A stretch of DNA of 64,000 bases, taken from Peronospora farinosa. Lineage: Eukaryota > Oomycota > Peronosporomycetes > Peronosporales > Peronosporaceae. Within the stretch, counting starts at the first letter, position 1. Each line of letters starts with the position of its first letter. Where the stretch lies: positions 1-64,000 of the forward strand of contig CANTFK010000417.1 of NCBI GenBank assembly GCA_947646735.1, read 5' to 3'. The position numbers were made by a program, and so were the translations under genes. The notes under the pieces were generated by a model that had not been told where the DNA came from, ran no database searches, and saw only the letters and a program-made list of their open reading frames with translations. Positions 40,414 through 51,775 of this stretch are shown in pieces.

Positions 40414-42163
40414 TCATCGACCAAGAGGATGAACGCGAATAGTTCGGTAGTGGTTCTCAACGACGTTGACCTTGTCGCCAATGGAGGTACTGTGGACTTG
40501 TGTTCCTTTACTTATTTCAACTCCCATTCCAAGCTCAGCCAATGTTCGTCGCACAAGCGGTTCCTGCTCTTTCCAGATAAGTAGTTCCCGCGATGCACAT
40601 GTCCCAGGATCTGCCAGCATAATGGATTTCGACATGGACTTCAGTCGCTCTACAAGCGGTCGTTCCCATACATCTATGGCGTGGGCGAGGAAGCGATCAA
40701 CATGCAGGCGTGGGAATGGGATAGCACCAGGTGCACGCTCTGTCGCAGGATTAATGCCGTGGAAGTCTGAGCCACCCATCTAAAAACAAACAACAAATAG
40801 CACAAACGTTAGTTTATGCTGGTAGCATAGTGCCTATTCAGGGTCATGACGTACCCTCAGCAAGCCAGATTCCTTCGCCAAAGCGCCATACATGTCAATT
40901 TTATTCACATCATGATAAACTTCAATGCCCTATGTAGTCATATAACAAAACACCATCAATTGCCACGTTTGTGATCTTGAAGTAGCATCGTGATCACAGC
41001 GTACGTGAATGCCGAGCTTAGCCAACTTTGGAACTAGCGTCATCGGATCCTGTTGCGAGCGATTACACCACATTAGAATCCCTTAATTAATCATCCGATT
41101 GTGGCAATTCCTACCTTGCAGCACCAGGGATGAGCGAGAACAGAGATTCCACCAGCACTAGCAATAAGCTTAATAGCTTCTTCAGGTGGAAAATGCGCAC
41201 CCTAGTTACACATCCAGGCAAAAGCATTAATAGTGATCCAAATAACATTGCACAAAAAGATTAGAACTTCAAGTACCTCGACGTATGCAGGACCATCGTT
41301 ATGCAGATATCGAGCAAATGCCTGACGGAAATCAACAACATGACCTGCTTCTACAAGGGCTTCAGCCACGTGTGGTCTGCCTGGTGCTGCTTCTCCAGCA
41401 ATTTCCAACACTCGTTCCCATTCAAGTTTAATGCCCATCGTCTCCTACACTCAAATAAAAAATGTCGATGATTTATTTTCTCGCGGTAACAATTCCACCA
41501 TCACATCTCACCAGCTTCTTGAGCATTCCCTTGCCACGTTTGTGTCGTGCTGTGCGGATCTTTAGCAACTGCTTATCCAGCTCAGCACTGTTCGATCCTG
41601 GATAAAAGTAGCCTAAAATATGGAGATTCTCGCCACCTTTGACTTCGGCACTGATTTCGACACCTGGAAACACCAATACGCCCAGCTTTTGCGCTGCAGC
41701 AATAGCCTCACTCACACCGGCCATTGTGTCATGATCCGTAATTGACATGTACATCACACCATTCGTCGCAGCCTTGGCAATTACTTCACTAGGCTTGAAT
41801 TTCCCATCACTGCATACACTACAACATACCACAGACAGCATTCCAGTGTGGACCACACCACCATTTTTCAGCTCCCAATAACTTGCAAACCATCTGTTTC
41901 ATGTCGCACCTATGCAAATGAAAGTCGCCACATGCTGCATCCCCTGCATTAGGAACCGCGTCATTGTGATCATTGGATGGGAACATGGCGTCACTCAGAG
42001 CTTCAAATGTTGTTGTATCAAGTACTGGGCTTGTAGAATCAGCAAGTGAACACTTACGACTGAAATTTGCCTGTAAATTCACAGGCTTGCGTCTCCCACT
42101 TTTCTTGACCTTTTTCTTTTTCCGATGACTGCTTGACGACGCAGTCACCATTGCAGAATGCAT
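40414..42163 (-). CDS. PHP-domain metal-dependent phosphoesterase, seven exons
   Basis: Exons: 42163-41910, 41809-41512, 41444-41277, 41201-41115, 41049-41005, 40929-40855, 40779-40414; 430 aa. The PHP metal ligands are in the right order: DFHLHSDG (H82, H84, completed across the first splice), MSITDHDT, FPGVEISAE, SVLAHPW and GGSDFHG. After the basic Lys-rich N-terminus (KKKKVKK) the domain begins near residue 79. Bacterial relatives such as YciV/TrpH (RNase AM) remove 5' nucleotides from RNA or hydrolyse 3',5'-bisphosphate nucleotides; the same chemistry with three divalent metals is the best inference here. Introns are 65-100 nt. It is transcribed divergently from LETM1. Confidence 0.85.
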
Positions 42164-42334
42164 GTCACCCAGTAATTATGACATATCTATTATTACAGGT
42201 CCATCAATTAAATATGTCATACATATTCAATTAGAAAGGTCACTCTCCTGTCAAAAATACAAGAGTGATGGTCGTTGGTTGCGAGCCACCGCATTATAAA
42301 GCCACTTTAGATCAATCCGACCAAAGGACGGACC
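42164..42334. promoter_or_regulatory. Bidirectional promoter PHP / LETM1 with inverted repeat
   Basis: 171 bp between ATGs. A perfect 10-bp inverted repeat, TATGACATAT (42177-42186) and ATATGTCATA (42212-42221), is spaced by 25 bp. It could be a paired factor site serving both genes. Confidence 0.5.
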
Positions 42335-44798
42335 ATGTTGCGCTCGAGTCTGCGTCATGCCGCGCAGTCTCATCGACTGCTGCGTTTCACAGGGAGAAAT
42401 GCGTCTCCTCATGCTCAAGCTCTTACTCGTATCGCTCCTTTTCACAACGATCTCTCCCGCTTCTCGTCACCTCATCAGACATCGTCTTCTTTGACGCTTC
42501 CATTGCTTTCGCAGTACTCATTACTGCAGTACAAGACTCAATTGCGTGGATTTGCTTCGTTACCGACAAAGTCATCGACATGTTCAACAAATGCATCTCC
42601 TACACCTGCTGAAGCAGCTGCGCTCAAGAAGAAAATTGCGGCTGCACGACGTCGTCGCAGTAAAATTCGCGTTCAGGAAGAAATGCTCGAGTCTGCACTG
42701 GAAAAAGGCGGCGAACGACGAATGATTCGGGTCCAAGATGTGGAGAAGGAACTGCCAAAGATGCCGGAACGTGCAGTCTCGCTGCTTAAACGCACACCGC
42801 AGCTGACGATGAAGGGAATTAAAGCTTTGGCTCATGCATTACAAGTTCTAGTGACGGACCCAGCAGCAGTCAAAGTGTGGCTTATTAAGATGAAGAGTAA
42901 AGTAAAACATGAGCTGGATCATTACTGGCTCGGAACAAAACTGCTGTATGCAGACGTGTCGACGTCGACGCGTATCTTGCGTCGTCTATTGAAAGGCAAT
43001 GCACTATCACGTCGTGAACGCAAGCAACTGCAACGTACAGTGGCAGATTTACTCCGTCTTGTGCCGTTCGCATTTTTCGTGGTCGTGCCGTTTATGGAAT
43101 TATTGCTTCCTGTGGCATTGAAAATGTTTCCTAACATGCTGCCGAGCACGTACAAAGACTCGTTCCAGCGTGAAGAAGACATGAAACGTCAATTGCAGCT
43201 ACGTGTGGCACTGGCTGGTTTTTTGCAGGATACGGTGAAGGAGATCATGCAGGACACACGCGATACGGAAGGTGTATCCGAGGAACGCAAAGCTACTGCG
43301 AGTGAGGTCATGAATTTCGTGGAACGTGCGCAGCGTGGTGAGCCTTTGACATCGGAAGAAACACTTCAGGTCGCAAAGTTGTTTAATGATGAATTAATGT
43401 TGGACAACATCTCGAGACCGCAGCTTGTGGGTATGTGCCGGTTTATGGGTGTACAGCCGTACGGTAATGACAACCTACTACGTTTTCAGCTGCGTAACCG
43501 TATTCGTCAGCTGAAAAAGGACGACCAGGACATTATTTGGGAAGGTCTCGACTCGCTTGACAAGGAGGAGCTGCAAATGGCCTGTATGGAGCGCGGCATG
43601 CGCGCGACGGGACTGACCAAGGCTGGCTACGTTCGTCAAATGCGCCAGTGGCTTGACCTGTCTATAAATAAGAACGTGCCGGCGTCACTGCTCATCATGT
43701 CACGGGCGCTGAACATTACTGCTACAGACAACTTGGAAGAGGCGCTTGCTACTTCAATGTCATCCATGGATGAGGAGGTGGTGACTGAAGTGGCTTTGGC
43801 GGCAAATGCGTCCAAGGAGGGAGAAACGGCTGATATGCGTAAGCTGAAGCTCGACAGTATTCGGTATCAGAATGAGATGATTGCGGACGAAGAGAAGTTC
43901 CGTGATGAGGCTCAGAAGAAGGATAGCGAGGCTCAGAAACAGGCTGAGAGCGAGACTGCTGCAACTCAGGCTGCCGCTGACAAACAGACTGATGTAGAGC
44001 AAGTGATAACTGATGTAATTATGGAGAGGGCTCATGCCCAACCGGCTCCAACAGCTTCGGCTTTCTCTGAGACCAAGTTTGACGAGGAAACACCAATGGT
44101 GCCCAAGAGTATCGAGAATATCGTGAGTTTAGAGGAGCTAAGTGCTCTTGAGTCGCTTGCGTTTAAGTCGCTGGTAGAGAAAGAGCGTCAAACAGTGAGC
44201 CAGCTGAAGCAGACGAAGCATGATATGGACGTTGAGGGGCTGTTGGCGGCTGGCCGTATTGGTGCGCAGGCTACGGAGAACAGAACCGCTGGCCGCATGA
44301 TGAAAAAGCTTGAGTCCATGCTGTCCAACCTCGAGGTGGAAATTGAGGAGGTTGACCGTCACGTTGGTGACCGTTTGAATATTCTTGATCGCGATAGCGA
44401 TGGTGTGCTGTCAGCCGAGGAGCTGCGTGATGCTGTTATGACGATCCTGCGCAAGGCCAATATTCAGGAGGATGTGGAATGGGTCATTTCGCAGATTGAT
44501 GAAGATAATGACGGCAAAAGTACGTTACTTGCAGCTGAAAGGAGTGTAGTTTGTTTGACATTATCAGTTTTAAACTAACATTTATCGTCCTTGATGTCTC
44601 ATAGTCGCTCTGGAGGAGCTGGTTGCCTGGATTGCAAAGTGTCGCGAAAGTCTAGAAGCTACGGGCCGCATTGCTTTGCAGGAACCGACGGACGCAAGCT
44701 CCGAAGCCGCTGCTGCAGCAGAAGCCGAGAAGGTAAAGGCAGATAAGGCAGGGAAGGCGAAGGTCAAACGGGCGAACAGCCGTAAGAAGAAGGACTAG
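42335..44798 (+). CDS. LETM1: LETM1-like mitochondrial inner-membrane protein, two exons
   Basis: Exons 42335-44519 and 44605-44798 (intron 85 nt, GTACGT...ATAG) give 792 aa. The N-terminus is rich in Arg, Ser, Leu and His, without acidic residues for ~40 positions, as in a mitochondrial presequence. The LETM1 core follows: a membrane helix near 240 (VPFAFFVVVPFMELLLPVAL, then LPSTYKD) and the ribosome-binding-like helical domain with LRFQLRNRIRQL and LDKEEL. A coiled coil and two EF-hands follow; DRDSDGVLSAEE is at ~685 and DEDNDGKIALEE is created only by the splice. The tail is Ala/Lys-rich. LETM1 mediates K+/H+ (or Ca2+/H+) exchange and mitochondrial volume control. Confidence 0.93.
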
Positions 44799-45061
44799 GG
44801 GCACATATGCTATCTGGAAACTGATGCGTGTCTTGAGATATCGCAATCCGAGATAGAAATCAAATATTGAATATGCAGCGTGATTGCGACTAAGTCGATG
44901 ACTGCCAAGTAAACACTGCGAAGAGTAATGTACTTTGAATTGTGCTTCGCTCAAGGAGCGCTCACGAAGCATGGTGCAGCCTTTAAGAATGGTATAGGAA
45001 ATGTAGCAGAATGAGGTACTTCGTTGGCGCAGTAAGCAACTTTCTTTCATGAAACAAACTA

Positions 45062-45265
45062 CATGTGACCGCCGTGCGTCGAGTTCTTCTTGTCACCTTC
45101 AGCTTGTCTTTGACCTCGTGCACCACCTGCTTCATGCGTTCCACAAATAAAAGCGACGATAACAACGAATTGGACATCGACTCGGCGCGTAATATGATGG
45201 ATGTGTAGTCATCAAGTCCATGGACACCCTCAATACAACAGCTCGTAACTATGACGAGAAGAATT
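45062..45265. pseudogene. Rearranged fragment of the His-rich 265-aa family
   Basis: Two pieces of the gene family found at 53-56 kb lie back to back. 45062-45168 matches its C-terminal part on the minus strand (FVERMKQVVHEVKDKLK). 45169-45265 matches its middle part on the plus strand (DIDSARNMMDV then a TAG, then QLVTMTR-type sequence in another frame). The strand switch occurs at about 45168, and stops and indels are present. It is a relic made by a small inversion within a copy. Confidence 0.75.
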
Positions 45266-45705
45266 ATGTGTTTTGCACTCGCCTATGAACTGCGTGCTCA
45301 ACATCATCTCTTTTCATTGGTTTAAGGCTCCATCTTTTGCAGCGTCAATGAGCGGGAATCAAATATGTGCCGTGAAGTTTGATTGAAGGACAGTAAGATT
45401 ACCATTGTTTAGACTACATTTCGGTCACGACAAAGTTGTGCTGGAAAACAATGAAATGACAACTCAACTCAACTCAACTAATCAGAGAAAAAGTTATTGG
45501 AAAAACAGAGACTCTACATCTGAAACACCTCGTTATGCTGTCCTTCATTTCCAACAACATCACCACGTTGGATATAAACCCAAACTTCAATTTCCAGCAC
45601 GTGACTTGTAAGTCGTCCAGCATTTTTCTTCAGCTTCTTGCTCAAAGCGTGCACGTCACACGTTTCGTAATGACTCTTCGTCAAAAAACTCGTATGACGT
45701 CCTTC
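45266..45705. other. Intergenic, no gene seen
   Basis: 440 nt, AT-rich. No domain-bearing frame was recognised. It forms the 3' side of the RXLR gene. Confidence 0.4.
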
Positions 45706-46896
45706 CTACTGACCATCGTCTTTTCGTTGACGCTTTGTCGGCGCTGGTGCTTCGCCGCCGTTTCGAAGGCGCTTTCTTGTCACCGGTCCTTCCTTCTCAA
45801 CCGATTCCTTTCGCATATGGTCTTCGCGTTCCTTCTTTACAGCATCGTTCTTTTGCATAATGTTAAGCGACCTCTTATAATATATGGCACTTTTCTTCTT
45901 TTTCTTAATAGCATCATCGAACAACTTAACTAGAAAGTCGTCGTTAAAGTGCTTCCTTAGCAGGGGGAGTGCTAGCGCTTGTTTTGAAAATTTGCTTTTG
46001 CCCTCCTGGCCTTTCATGAACGAGATCCACGAGTTCCACTTTAGGCTTTCAAACATATTGACGCCTTCATCTTTAACCCCAAGAAGCGTAAAGACACGGT
46101 CATCAGGATATGTGTTTTTGTGGTCATGCCAGTACAAAATCTGATACGAGGTTAAAATGTCCGCCGTTTCCTTCGCAGCTTCAGTGTTTAGTGCCGCATA
46201 AAGCTGTTGTGTTAGCACTCGTTCCTCAAAATGACCCATTAACATCTTAAACAACGGCGGAATAGGGGATTCTACCCTTATTTGCTTGAATAACTCCATC
46301 CAGCTCTGGAATAACGGATCCGCCAACAATGCGGCTACATCAACCTTGTCAGCTATTAACATGTTAAAAACTTTCTCATCATGTCCGTTTTTAATCCAAT
46401 TCTGCAACAGAACAATTTTTTCCACAGTATCGACAGCATTTTTCATAGCTGGGACCTTCTTTGCGGCCGCTAGACGGCTGAGCACCTCTTTGTCACTTGT
46501 CTTCATTGTAAGTTTTGAAAGCTCGTCTCCAGCCTTTTGATGCATCTTAGAAGTTAGTTGTTCCAAAGAGTTGACCTGCTCCGGCGAATGGGCGCTCTCG
46601 AGCAGGAATTTCACGTCTTCGTCAAATCCATTACCGGCTACCAATGCATCAATCAGTTTTTCAGACTGAGGCCAAAGGCTTGGATTCCACTTTGTTCTTT
46701 CTTCGTCACCGCCGTTGATTTCCTCCGTCGTATATGAGCTCGGTCTCAATTGTCGTTTCACTTGCGCGTTTCTCGGTGCATACTGCAGAGCAACGATCAT
46801 CTTTACCATAGTCTGTAGACTCCATATCAACACAACAACCGTTGCTAGCACCATGTACCAGAAGAGATGCTTTACTTTCTTGATCGAGCAGGCCAT
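45706..46896 (-). CDS. Candidate RXLR-dEER effector with WY-type repeats and nuclear-signal-like tail
   Basis: A single-exon 396-aa protein starting at the ATG at 46896. A hydrophobic segment (residues ~12-39) serves as signal peptide or signal anchor. RQLR lies at 48-51 and DEER at 64-67, the spacing of RXLR-dEER host-delivery regions. The C-terminal part has repeated alpha-helical WY/LWY-like units with the pattern V(F)xxL ... LFxxxxFxxW, for example VDVAALLADPLFQSWMELF and GVNMFESLKWNSWISFM. The end is strongly basic (KKKKK near 335; RKRLR and KRQRK at the tail), consistent with nuclear targeting. Such effectors act inside host cells; the target cannot be read from sequence. The n-region before the hydrophobic core is long, so secretion should not be taken as certain. 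Confidence 0.82.
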   Translation of the reverse strand: MACSIKKVKHLFWYMVLATVVVLIWSLQTMVKMIVALQYAPRNAQVKRQLRPSSYTTEEINGGDEERTKWNPSLWPQSEKLIDALVAGNGFDEDVKFLLESAHSPEQVNSLEQLTSKMHQKAGDELSKLTMKTSDKEVLSRLAAAKKVPAMKNAVDTVEKIVLLQNWIKNGHDEKVFNMLIADKVDVAALLADPLFQSWMELFKQIRVESPIPPLFKMLMGHFEERVLTQQLYAALNTEAAKETADILTSYQILYWHDHKNTYPDDRVFTLLGVKDEGVNMFESLKWNSWISFMKGQEGKSKFSKQALALPLLRKHFNDDFLVKLFDDAIKKKKKSAIYYKRSLNIMQKNDAVKKEREDHMRKESVEKEGPVTRKRLRNGGEAPAPTKRQRKDDGQ

Positions 46897-47396
46897 TTTT
46901 AATGGAGTCAATGCTGCACTGAAGAGCTGGAAGCGAATTACAAAGTGAAGAAGGAACGAACTCTTCTCGTTACTACGAAGAGAGACAATTAATCCGTTTT
47001 TATGCAGATGAAATCGACCACTTGATAGCCAGGCAGGCGTTCACTATGTAGCTACGCCTGGTGTCGGCACAGCACAAATAATGACGCTGCGTCGTCTATG
47101 TGATGCTGGGCCGACTGTGTCCCGGCACCGCTATCTTAGACATGACGCGAATGCTGCGACAACTGATGGAAATTGTAAGCTCAACTGTTTAGCAAGCGCT
47201 TATTGGTTCGAGCTTGTCTTGTTAGGCATTTGGAGGCTTGTTATCAATTCCTCGACTGCAATTCCATTCATGGAAAGTCAGACTCACTACACATCTTCAG
47301 ATGAACGATGCAACGTCTGTAAACAAAATTCTCATTACATCATCTGCCTATTTTGAAGGAAGAAATGCCGCCGGTACGGGCTGTATCGGAACCGCA
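46897..47396. other. RXLR gene upstream region
   Basis: 500 nt with no convincing gene. It probably contains the promoter of the effector candidate. Confidence 0.4.
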
Positions 47397-49800
47397 TTAC
47401 ATACAGAATAGGTAGCAGTTCCAAGCTAGCTCAAATCGACGCAAACATGCTTGAAGAAAAGTTAGTGCTAGCAATTGCATTGGTGGAGCTCGGATAAGAA
47501 AACAACAAAGATTTTTGTGCACCGCTGGGGAAATGGAAGTTTTTGTGGACGAGTGGATCGTGAGATTGCACCGCTTTGCAAAGGGTACGATGGAGCTAAA
47601 GGTTGAGCCCATTTACGAGACGGTCGTTGTCTTTTTGGACTAGAAAAGTGTCGAGCAATGCGTCGTTGACTTCTTTGGCACTAGTGATGCCTAAAAAGAC
47701 GCTATCGAGCGATTCGTCCTTGCGGAAGACGCTGGTGACGCCTTGGGGGCGTTCTCACGGACACAAGTTTTCTTCTCTTCGACAATACGACTGCCGAGCT
47801 ACTGATTAGTTTGGACCTGGCCAAGTTGCAAATTGTCAAGTCCATTACACAGCCTAAGAACGACCCGAGTTGACCATTCCCCTTGACGATTTTCGCGAAG
47901 GGCAGTATGTACGTGCTGTATGTATCGAGTTACGCACAGCAGCAGTCGTGGGAATACAAGATTAACCTGCATCGACGTGCAACTCTGATTCCGTAAGCGA
48001 AAAACAAGACTACAGGCTTCGGTCGAGAATCGTGCGTGAAATGGTTTGTGTATTGAACGTGAGAAATAGTAACGAGCCGGCTGTGGATGCGCCTGTACGT
48101 TACTGGAAGGAAACACGACTGGAGAATGATTTATTGTACTCAGTTCGCAATCTGGACTGCTAGAACGATTTGTCGCGGTACACGCTGTCTGCGTTTGCAC
48201 AAAACCTCATGTCGGCGAGATAACAGTGTACATCTCGCCTAGATGCTCTACCAGGCTAAGTGATATCAGTTGGCATCTCTGCGTTTGTAACTTGTGCGTG
48301 TCCTTCATCGACTTTCTGTTAGCGACGTTGACGAGGGACAACGCAACTTCGGCTGGCTCAAGTGTCGTAGAATTTCCGCATGAGTTCGGAACTTCTTACA
48401 GCTGCTCCACAACGAAAGCAACGATGTTCTTGGGCGGATCCATCGCTACCGAGCGCACCTTATATTGAGCGCATTCTTAGAGGTCCTGTAGCGTCGATAC
48501 ATCTCAAAGCCGACGAGATCTGCCCGATCGAGGCGATGCCGTTATCTGCAGCCGCGCATTTTAAGTTGGCTACAATTCTGACGAGGGAGGGGACAACGGA
48601 GTTGCAAAAAACATGGCCAGACTTTACCGAGGCTAGTCAAGGCTTGACAGTCAGTGTGAGTAGACTTTTTGCGCTGATCACGTTAGATCACTTTACTGAG
48701 GAGTGTCTACATATCCTATCCGTCCTATATCGTAGGCCATTATATTGCAATGGATACAGCAACCTTTTGTTTGTGCATCCTCACCAACTAGCATTGCTTG
48801 CATGCTAGCGTCGTCTGCTAGGTAAAACACTCGATTGGAACGATGCACTAGCGGATTTGATCGTGATGATTGCAGGCTCTTCTATTTGCGAGTTGATTCT
48901 CTGTTTAAAGTACACACTTCGTTTACTCTGCTACATGGAGATTTGAAGCAGACGAAAGCAAGAGATGTGGACGAGAATAAGCAGGAAGATCACAATGCGA
49001 AACGAAATTGAGGTGATAAGTTTGATGAAGCCAGTAAGGAGTATATCTGTTGGACCTGGCAAAAGCCTTTCGATATGAAAACAGCTAACCAAGAAAATAC
49101 CACAGGGTCTACTTGGTGTTGCAAGTAATCACTTAGTGCAGACGTAAGCACGAGCAAAAGTTGTCAGCAGCTTTGATTACCTTCCGGATTTTGACGAAGA
49201 CAGTGGTGCCGTACGTGGATATCGTAAACCTTGTGCATCGATAGGTTTGCTGGAATTGATTTCGGTGGTGTCCTTCCGAATTGTGGTGTCTGGAGAAACG
49301 ATTTCAGTGGCTGACATCGTTTGAATTATGTATGTCTCGGTTGTGTGTCCTAAGAGTCGCAACCCACTTGAATTGGTGACGCCGATAACGTCGTAGCAAT
49401 GTCACACTTGCTGGACAAACATGGGCATGTAAAACATGTTCTGCCATGTAGACAAGGTCACGTTAGTGCTTCTTTTCGAGCACGCGAAGGTTGCAATACA
49501 CCGACAAGATGGTCCGGTAGTCAAAAAGCAGCCTCAAGACTTTGCACCCTCGTCAACTGTAGCTCCACGAGGCGTCCGACGGCACTAAGACGCATGGATA
49601 ACTTCGTTCGAGCCACCAGGAAACAGCGCACAAGTCACTGCATGACGAGAGCGGCAGCGTCAAGATGTATGCTTCTCATGGATATTGCTATGTATGAACT
49701 CCTCTTATCTAAAGTCACGTTTTCGTCGGGCGACTTCAAAAACTGCTAGACGGAGTTGCGTGTCGGCGAAGAGATCTCTTAAGCAATAAAATGAGGGTTG
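47397..49800 (+). pseudogene. Degraded coding relics, identity unknown
   Basis: The plus strand has protein-like stretches broken by stops and frameshifts. The clearest starts at ATG 47533 (MEVFVDEWIVRLHRFAKG) and reads through two in-frame stops (TAG, TAA) to about 47800 while codon usage stays gene-like. A 142-codon open frame at 48380-48808 and shorter pieces to 49750 have no recognisable motif. I cannot name the parent gene or genes. Confidence 0.35.
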
Positions 49801-49826
49801 GAATCAATTGCCATGAGCAACGCTGA

Positions 49827-49853
49827 TGATGTAACCCACCTTGGGTGACATCA
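49827..49853. repeat. Perfect-stem hairpin (LTR-like)
   Basis: TGATGT-A-ACCCA, loop CCT, TGGGT-G-ACATCA: an 11-bp stem with one A/G mismatch. It is in the style of the hairpins in the LTRs of this window and may mark an LTR scrap. Confidence 0.6.
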
Positions 49854-49950
49854 CGTAAGTGGCCGAGGTTGGACTGGTTTTCAAGCTATGCAAGAGCAAG
49901 TGCTCTGGATGTAGAAGTAGAAAGATTTTCGTGATCGACTTGATTTTCTT

Positions 49951-50363
49951 GAACGGACAGTCGAAAAGGAGTCACAGGCGTGATTGACAATGCCATCGGC
50001 AAGAATGACACGGAAAAGCATGAGAAGGACGACAAACATGCTACCAGTCTTTTTGGTACGAACGATGAGAGGAACATTGGTGGTCTGCTAGGAAAAACGG
50101 ACGGCCATCATCATCATGGCGGTGGTATTCCCAGCAGCTCTGACACAGTCGAGCAGCTGGTCAAGACGACGTTGCACGACAACCTTAACGTCAGTGCACT
50201 GAGTCATCAGATCACAATTGCCCAGAAATCGCTGTCATCGTCGCCGTCTTTCGTAGAGCGTGCTAAGGAGGTGATACATGATGTGAAGGACAAGCTGAAG
50301 GGTGACAAGACAAGCCCAACGCACGACGGTCATCACGGCAACAAGCATGTTGTGGACCAGTAA
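49951..50363 (+). pseudogene. 5'-truncated copy of the His-rich 265-aa family
   Basis: From 49951 the sequence aligns with the family from about residue 119 to the end: GVIDNAIGKND, GLLGKTDGHHHHGGG, DTVEQLVKTTLHDN, FVERAKEVIHDVKDKLKG and the tail HHGNKHVV. The frame is open for ~135 codons, but the N-terminal half and any ATG are missing. The His-rich central part is shorter than in the intact copies. It may be unexpressed, or it could supply a 3' module to a chimeric transcript. Confidence 0.75.
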
Positions 50364-50668
50364 GGAAGGGTATTAGTGTGCACACTAGTAGATTTTGCAT
50401 CTCGATTACCTAGGCATGTGCTGCAAGAGAACAAGGTGAGGTCAGTGTCACATAAACATCTTTTGCTATGAATAGTCGTTTACGATTTCGAGTGTCCAGC
50501 TTTGATGTAAATCGATAGTTGACTAGTACCATTTTATACCAGCTCAGTGTACTTTGAAATGATGATCTGCCATCCCTCGATTGAACACTAAGACAGATGT
50601 AATCCATTGACATTCAGCCGCGTCTTAGCAACTAATCGTGCCTTTTTCAAGCGCCTTCAGATGAAGAC

Positions 50669-50782
50669 TTACTCGAAACCCAGTCTCTTCCTAACATTCT
50701 CTTCATCATTGACAGGAAGAAAAGATTACTCGATATTCAGTCTCTTCTAAGTATTCTCTTCATCATGGACAGGAAGAGATGA
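50669..50782. repeat. Tandem 57-bp direct repeat upstream of the elicitin gene
   Basis: Two copies (50669-50725, 50726-50782), each with TTACTCGA ... AGTCTCTTC ... ATTCTCTTCATCAT ... GACAGGAAGA, differ at a few positions. They end 123 bp before the elicitin ATG, within its probable promoter. Confidence 0.8.
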
Positions 50783-50904
50783 TAAAAAACTCTCGTGTTT
50801 ATTTTGAAGAGCTCCAACACAAACAAGACTCCACGTCTTCTTCATTCTCCAATTTGATTCCAACTTGGTACCCCAGTATTTCCTCACATCAACCTCTAAC
50901 CACT

Positions 50905-51441
50905 ATGCAGCTTAGCATTATTCTCTTCGTTCTCCTTGGCGCTTATGGAGCCGCCGAAGACGCCTGTCCTCCAGCCGAGATCAAGAAACTTGCTGAGCTT
51001 TATGCCAACCCGAACCTACATGAGTGCCAGAAAATCTCGGCCGACTTTTCCATCGCTTCACCTACGGATCCCCAAGTCAAAGCCATGTGTAATTCTGACT
51101 CGTGTCGTAAGCTGATCAAAGACGTCCTCGCATTGAAACCTGAAGACTGCTACCTGTCTTTTGCCAAGATGAAAGTCAACGCGTACAAGGTCGCCAGCAG
51201 TGTCGATGATGCGTGCATGACTGACATGAAGAAATACAATGAGACCTGGAAGTCTCAACCGGCTCTGAAACCCATCGACGGTGAGCAGTACCGCTACGAG
51301 CAAGAAAAGCAAAAATTTGTCAAGGATACCAATGGGACGCACGATGTCAAGATTGATGATGCGCAAGATGAAGACTCGATCGACAGCATGGCGACAGAAC
51401 CCGTTCCGACGCCAACCACGACGCTCCCGGCGAAGGTCTAA
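50905..51441 (+). CDS. Elicitin-like secreted protein
   Basis: 178 aa from the ATG at 50905. The N-terminal signal peptide (MQLSIILFVLLGAYGAAEDA) predicts cleavage near residue 18-20. A single elicitin domain (~20-110) has the six conserved cysteines at 21, 41, 62, 67, 82 and 104. A hydrophilic acidic and Pro/Thr-rich tail follows (TEPVPTPTTT), as in elicitin-like (ELL) proteins rather than short class-I elicitins. Elicitins bind sterols and are recognised by plant hosts; ELL members may serve sterol uptake, since Peronosporales do not make sterols. The upstream ATG at 50779 would give a 42-residue extension that hides the signal peptide, so it was not chosen. No GPI-type hydrophobic C-terminus is visible. 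Confidence 0.9.
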   Translation: MQLSIILFVLLGAYGAAEDACPPAEIKKLAELYANPNLHECQKISADFSIASPTDPQVKAMCNSDSCRKLIKDVLALKPEDCYLSFAKMKVNAYKVASSVDDACMTDMKKYNETWKSQPALKPIDGEQYRYEQEKQKFVKDTNGTHDVKIDDAQDEDSIDSMATEPVPTPTTTLPAKV

Positions 51442-51775
51442 AAAACGCCGAAGAAGCTATAGCAACTTGTCTCAAACTTGTATTCATAAGTGCTTGTACG
51501 ACATCCGCTGCTTACTTCATTCAAGAAACAGACGCGTTCCAGCGTTGCCATGACTAGATGTATCACCACGTATTGTAATGAACTTCGTAAAATTTGAGTA
51601 GTGTCTTTTGCTGGTGAATATGTTAAAGTGCTGACTGCTTCTGATAGATAAGTGCACTGCTAGTTCGTCTGTCTTGTTGTTGCTGCCATTTTGTTTTTAC
51701 AACAAATCGATGGCGTTCATTGCTACTTCCAGCGCACGAGATACAATTATGGCAAGCAATTGTCTTTGCAATTCC
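51442..51775. other. Intergenic, convergent 3' ends
   Basis: 334 nt between the elicitin stop and the stop of the truncated minus-strand gene. No feature was recognised. Confidence 0.4.

Noticed and set aside
46897..46911. 5-codon upstream extension of the RXLR gene
   Set aside because: It begins with TTG; the ATG at 46896 is the plausible start.
50779..50904. 42-residue N-terminal extension of the elicitin
   Set aside because: It would bury the clear signal peptide that begins at 50905.
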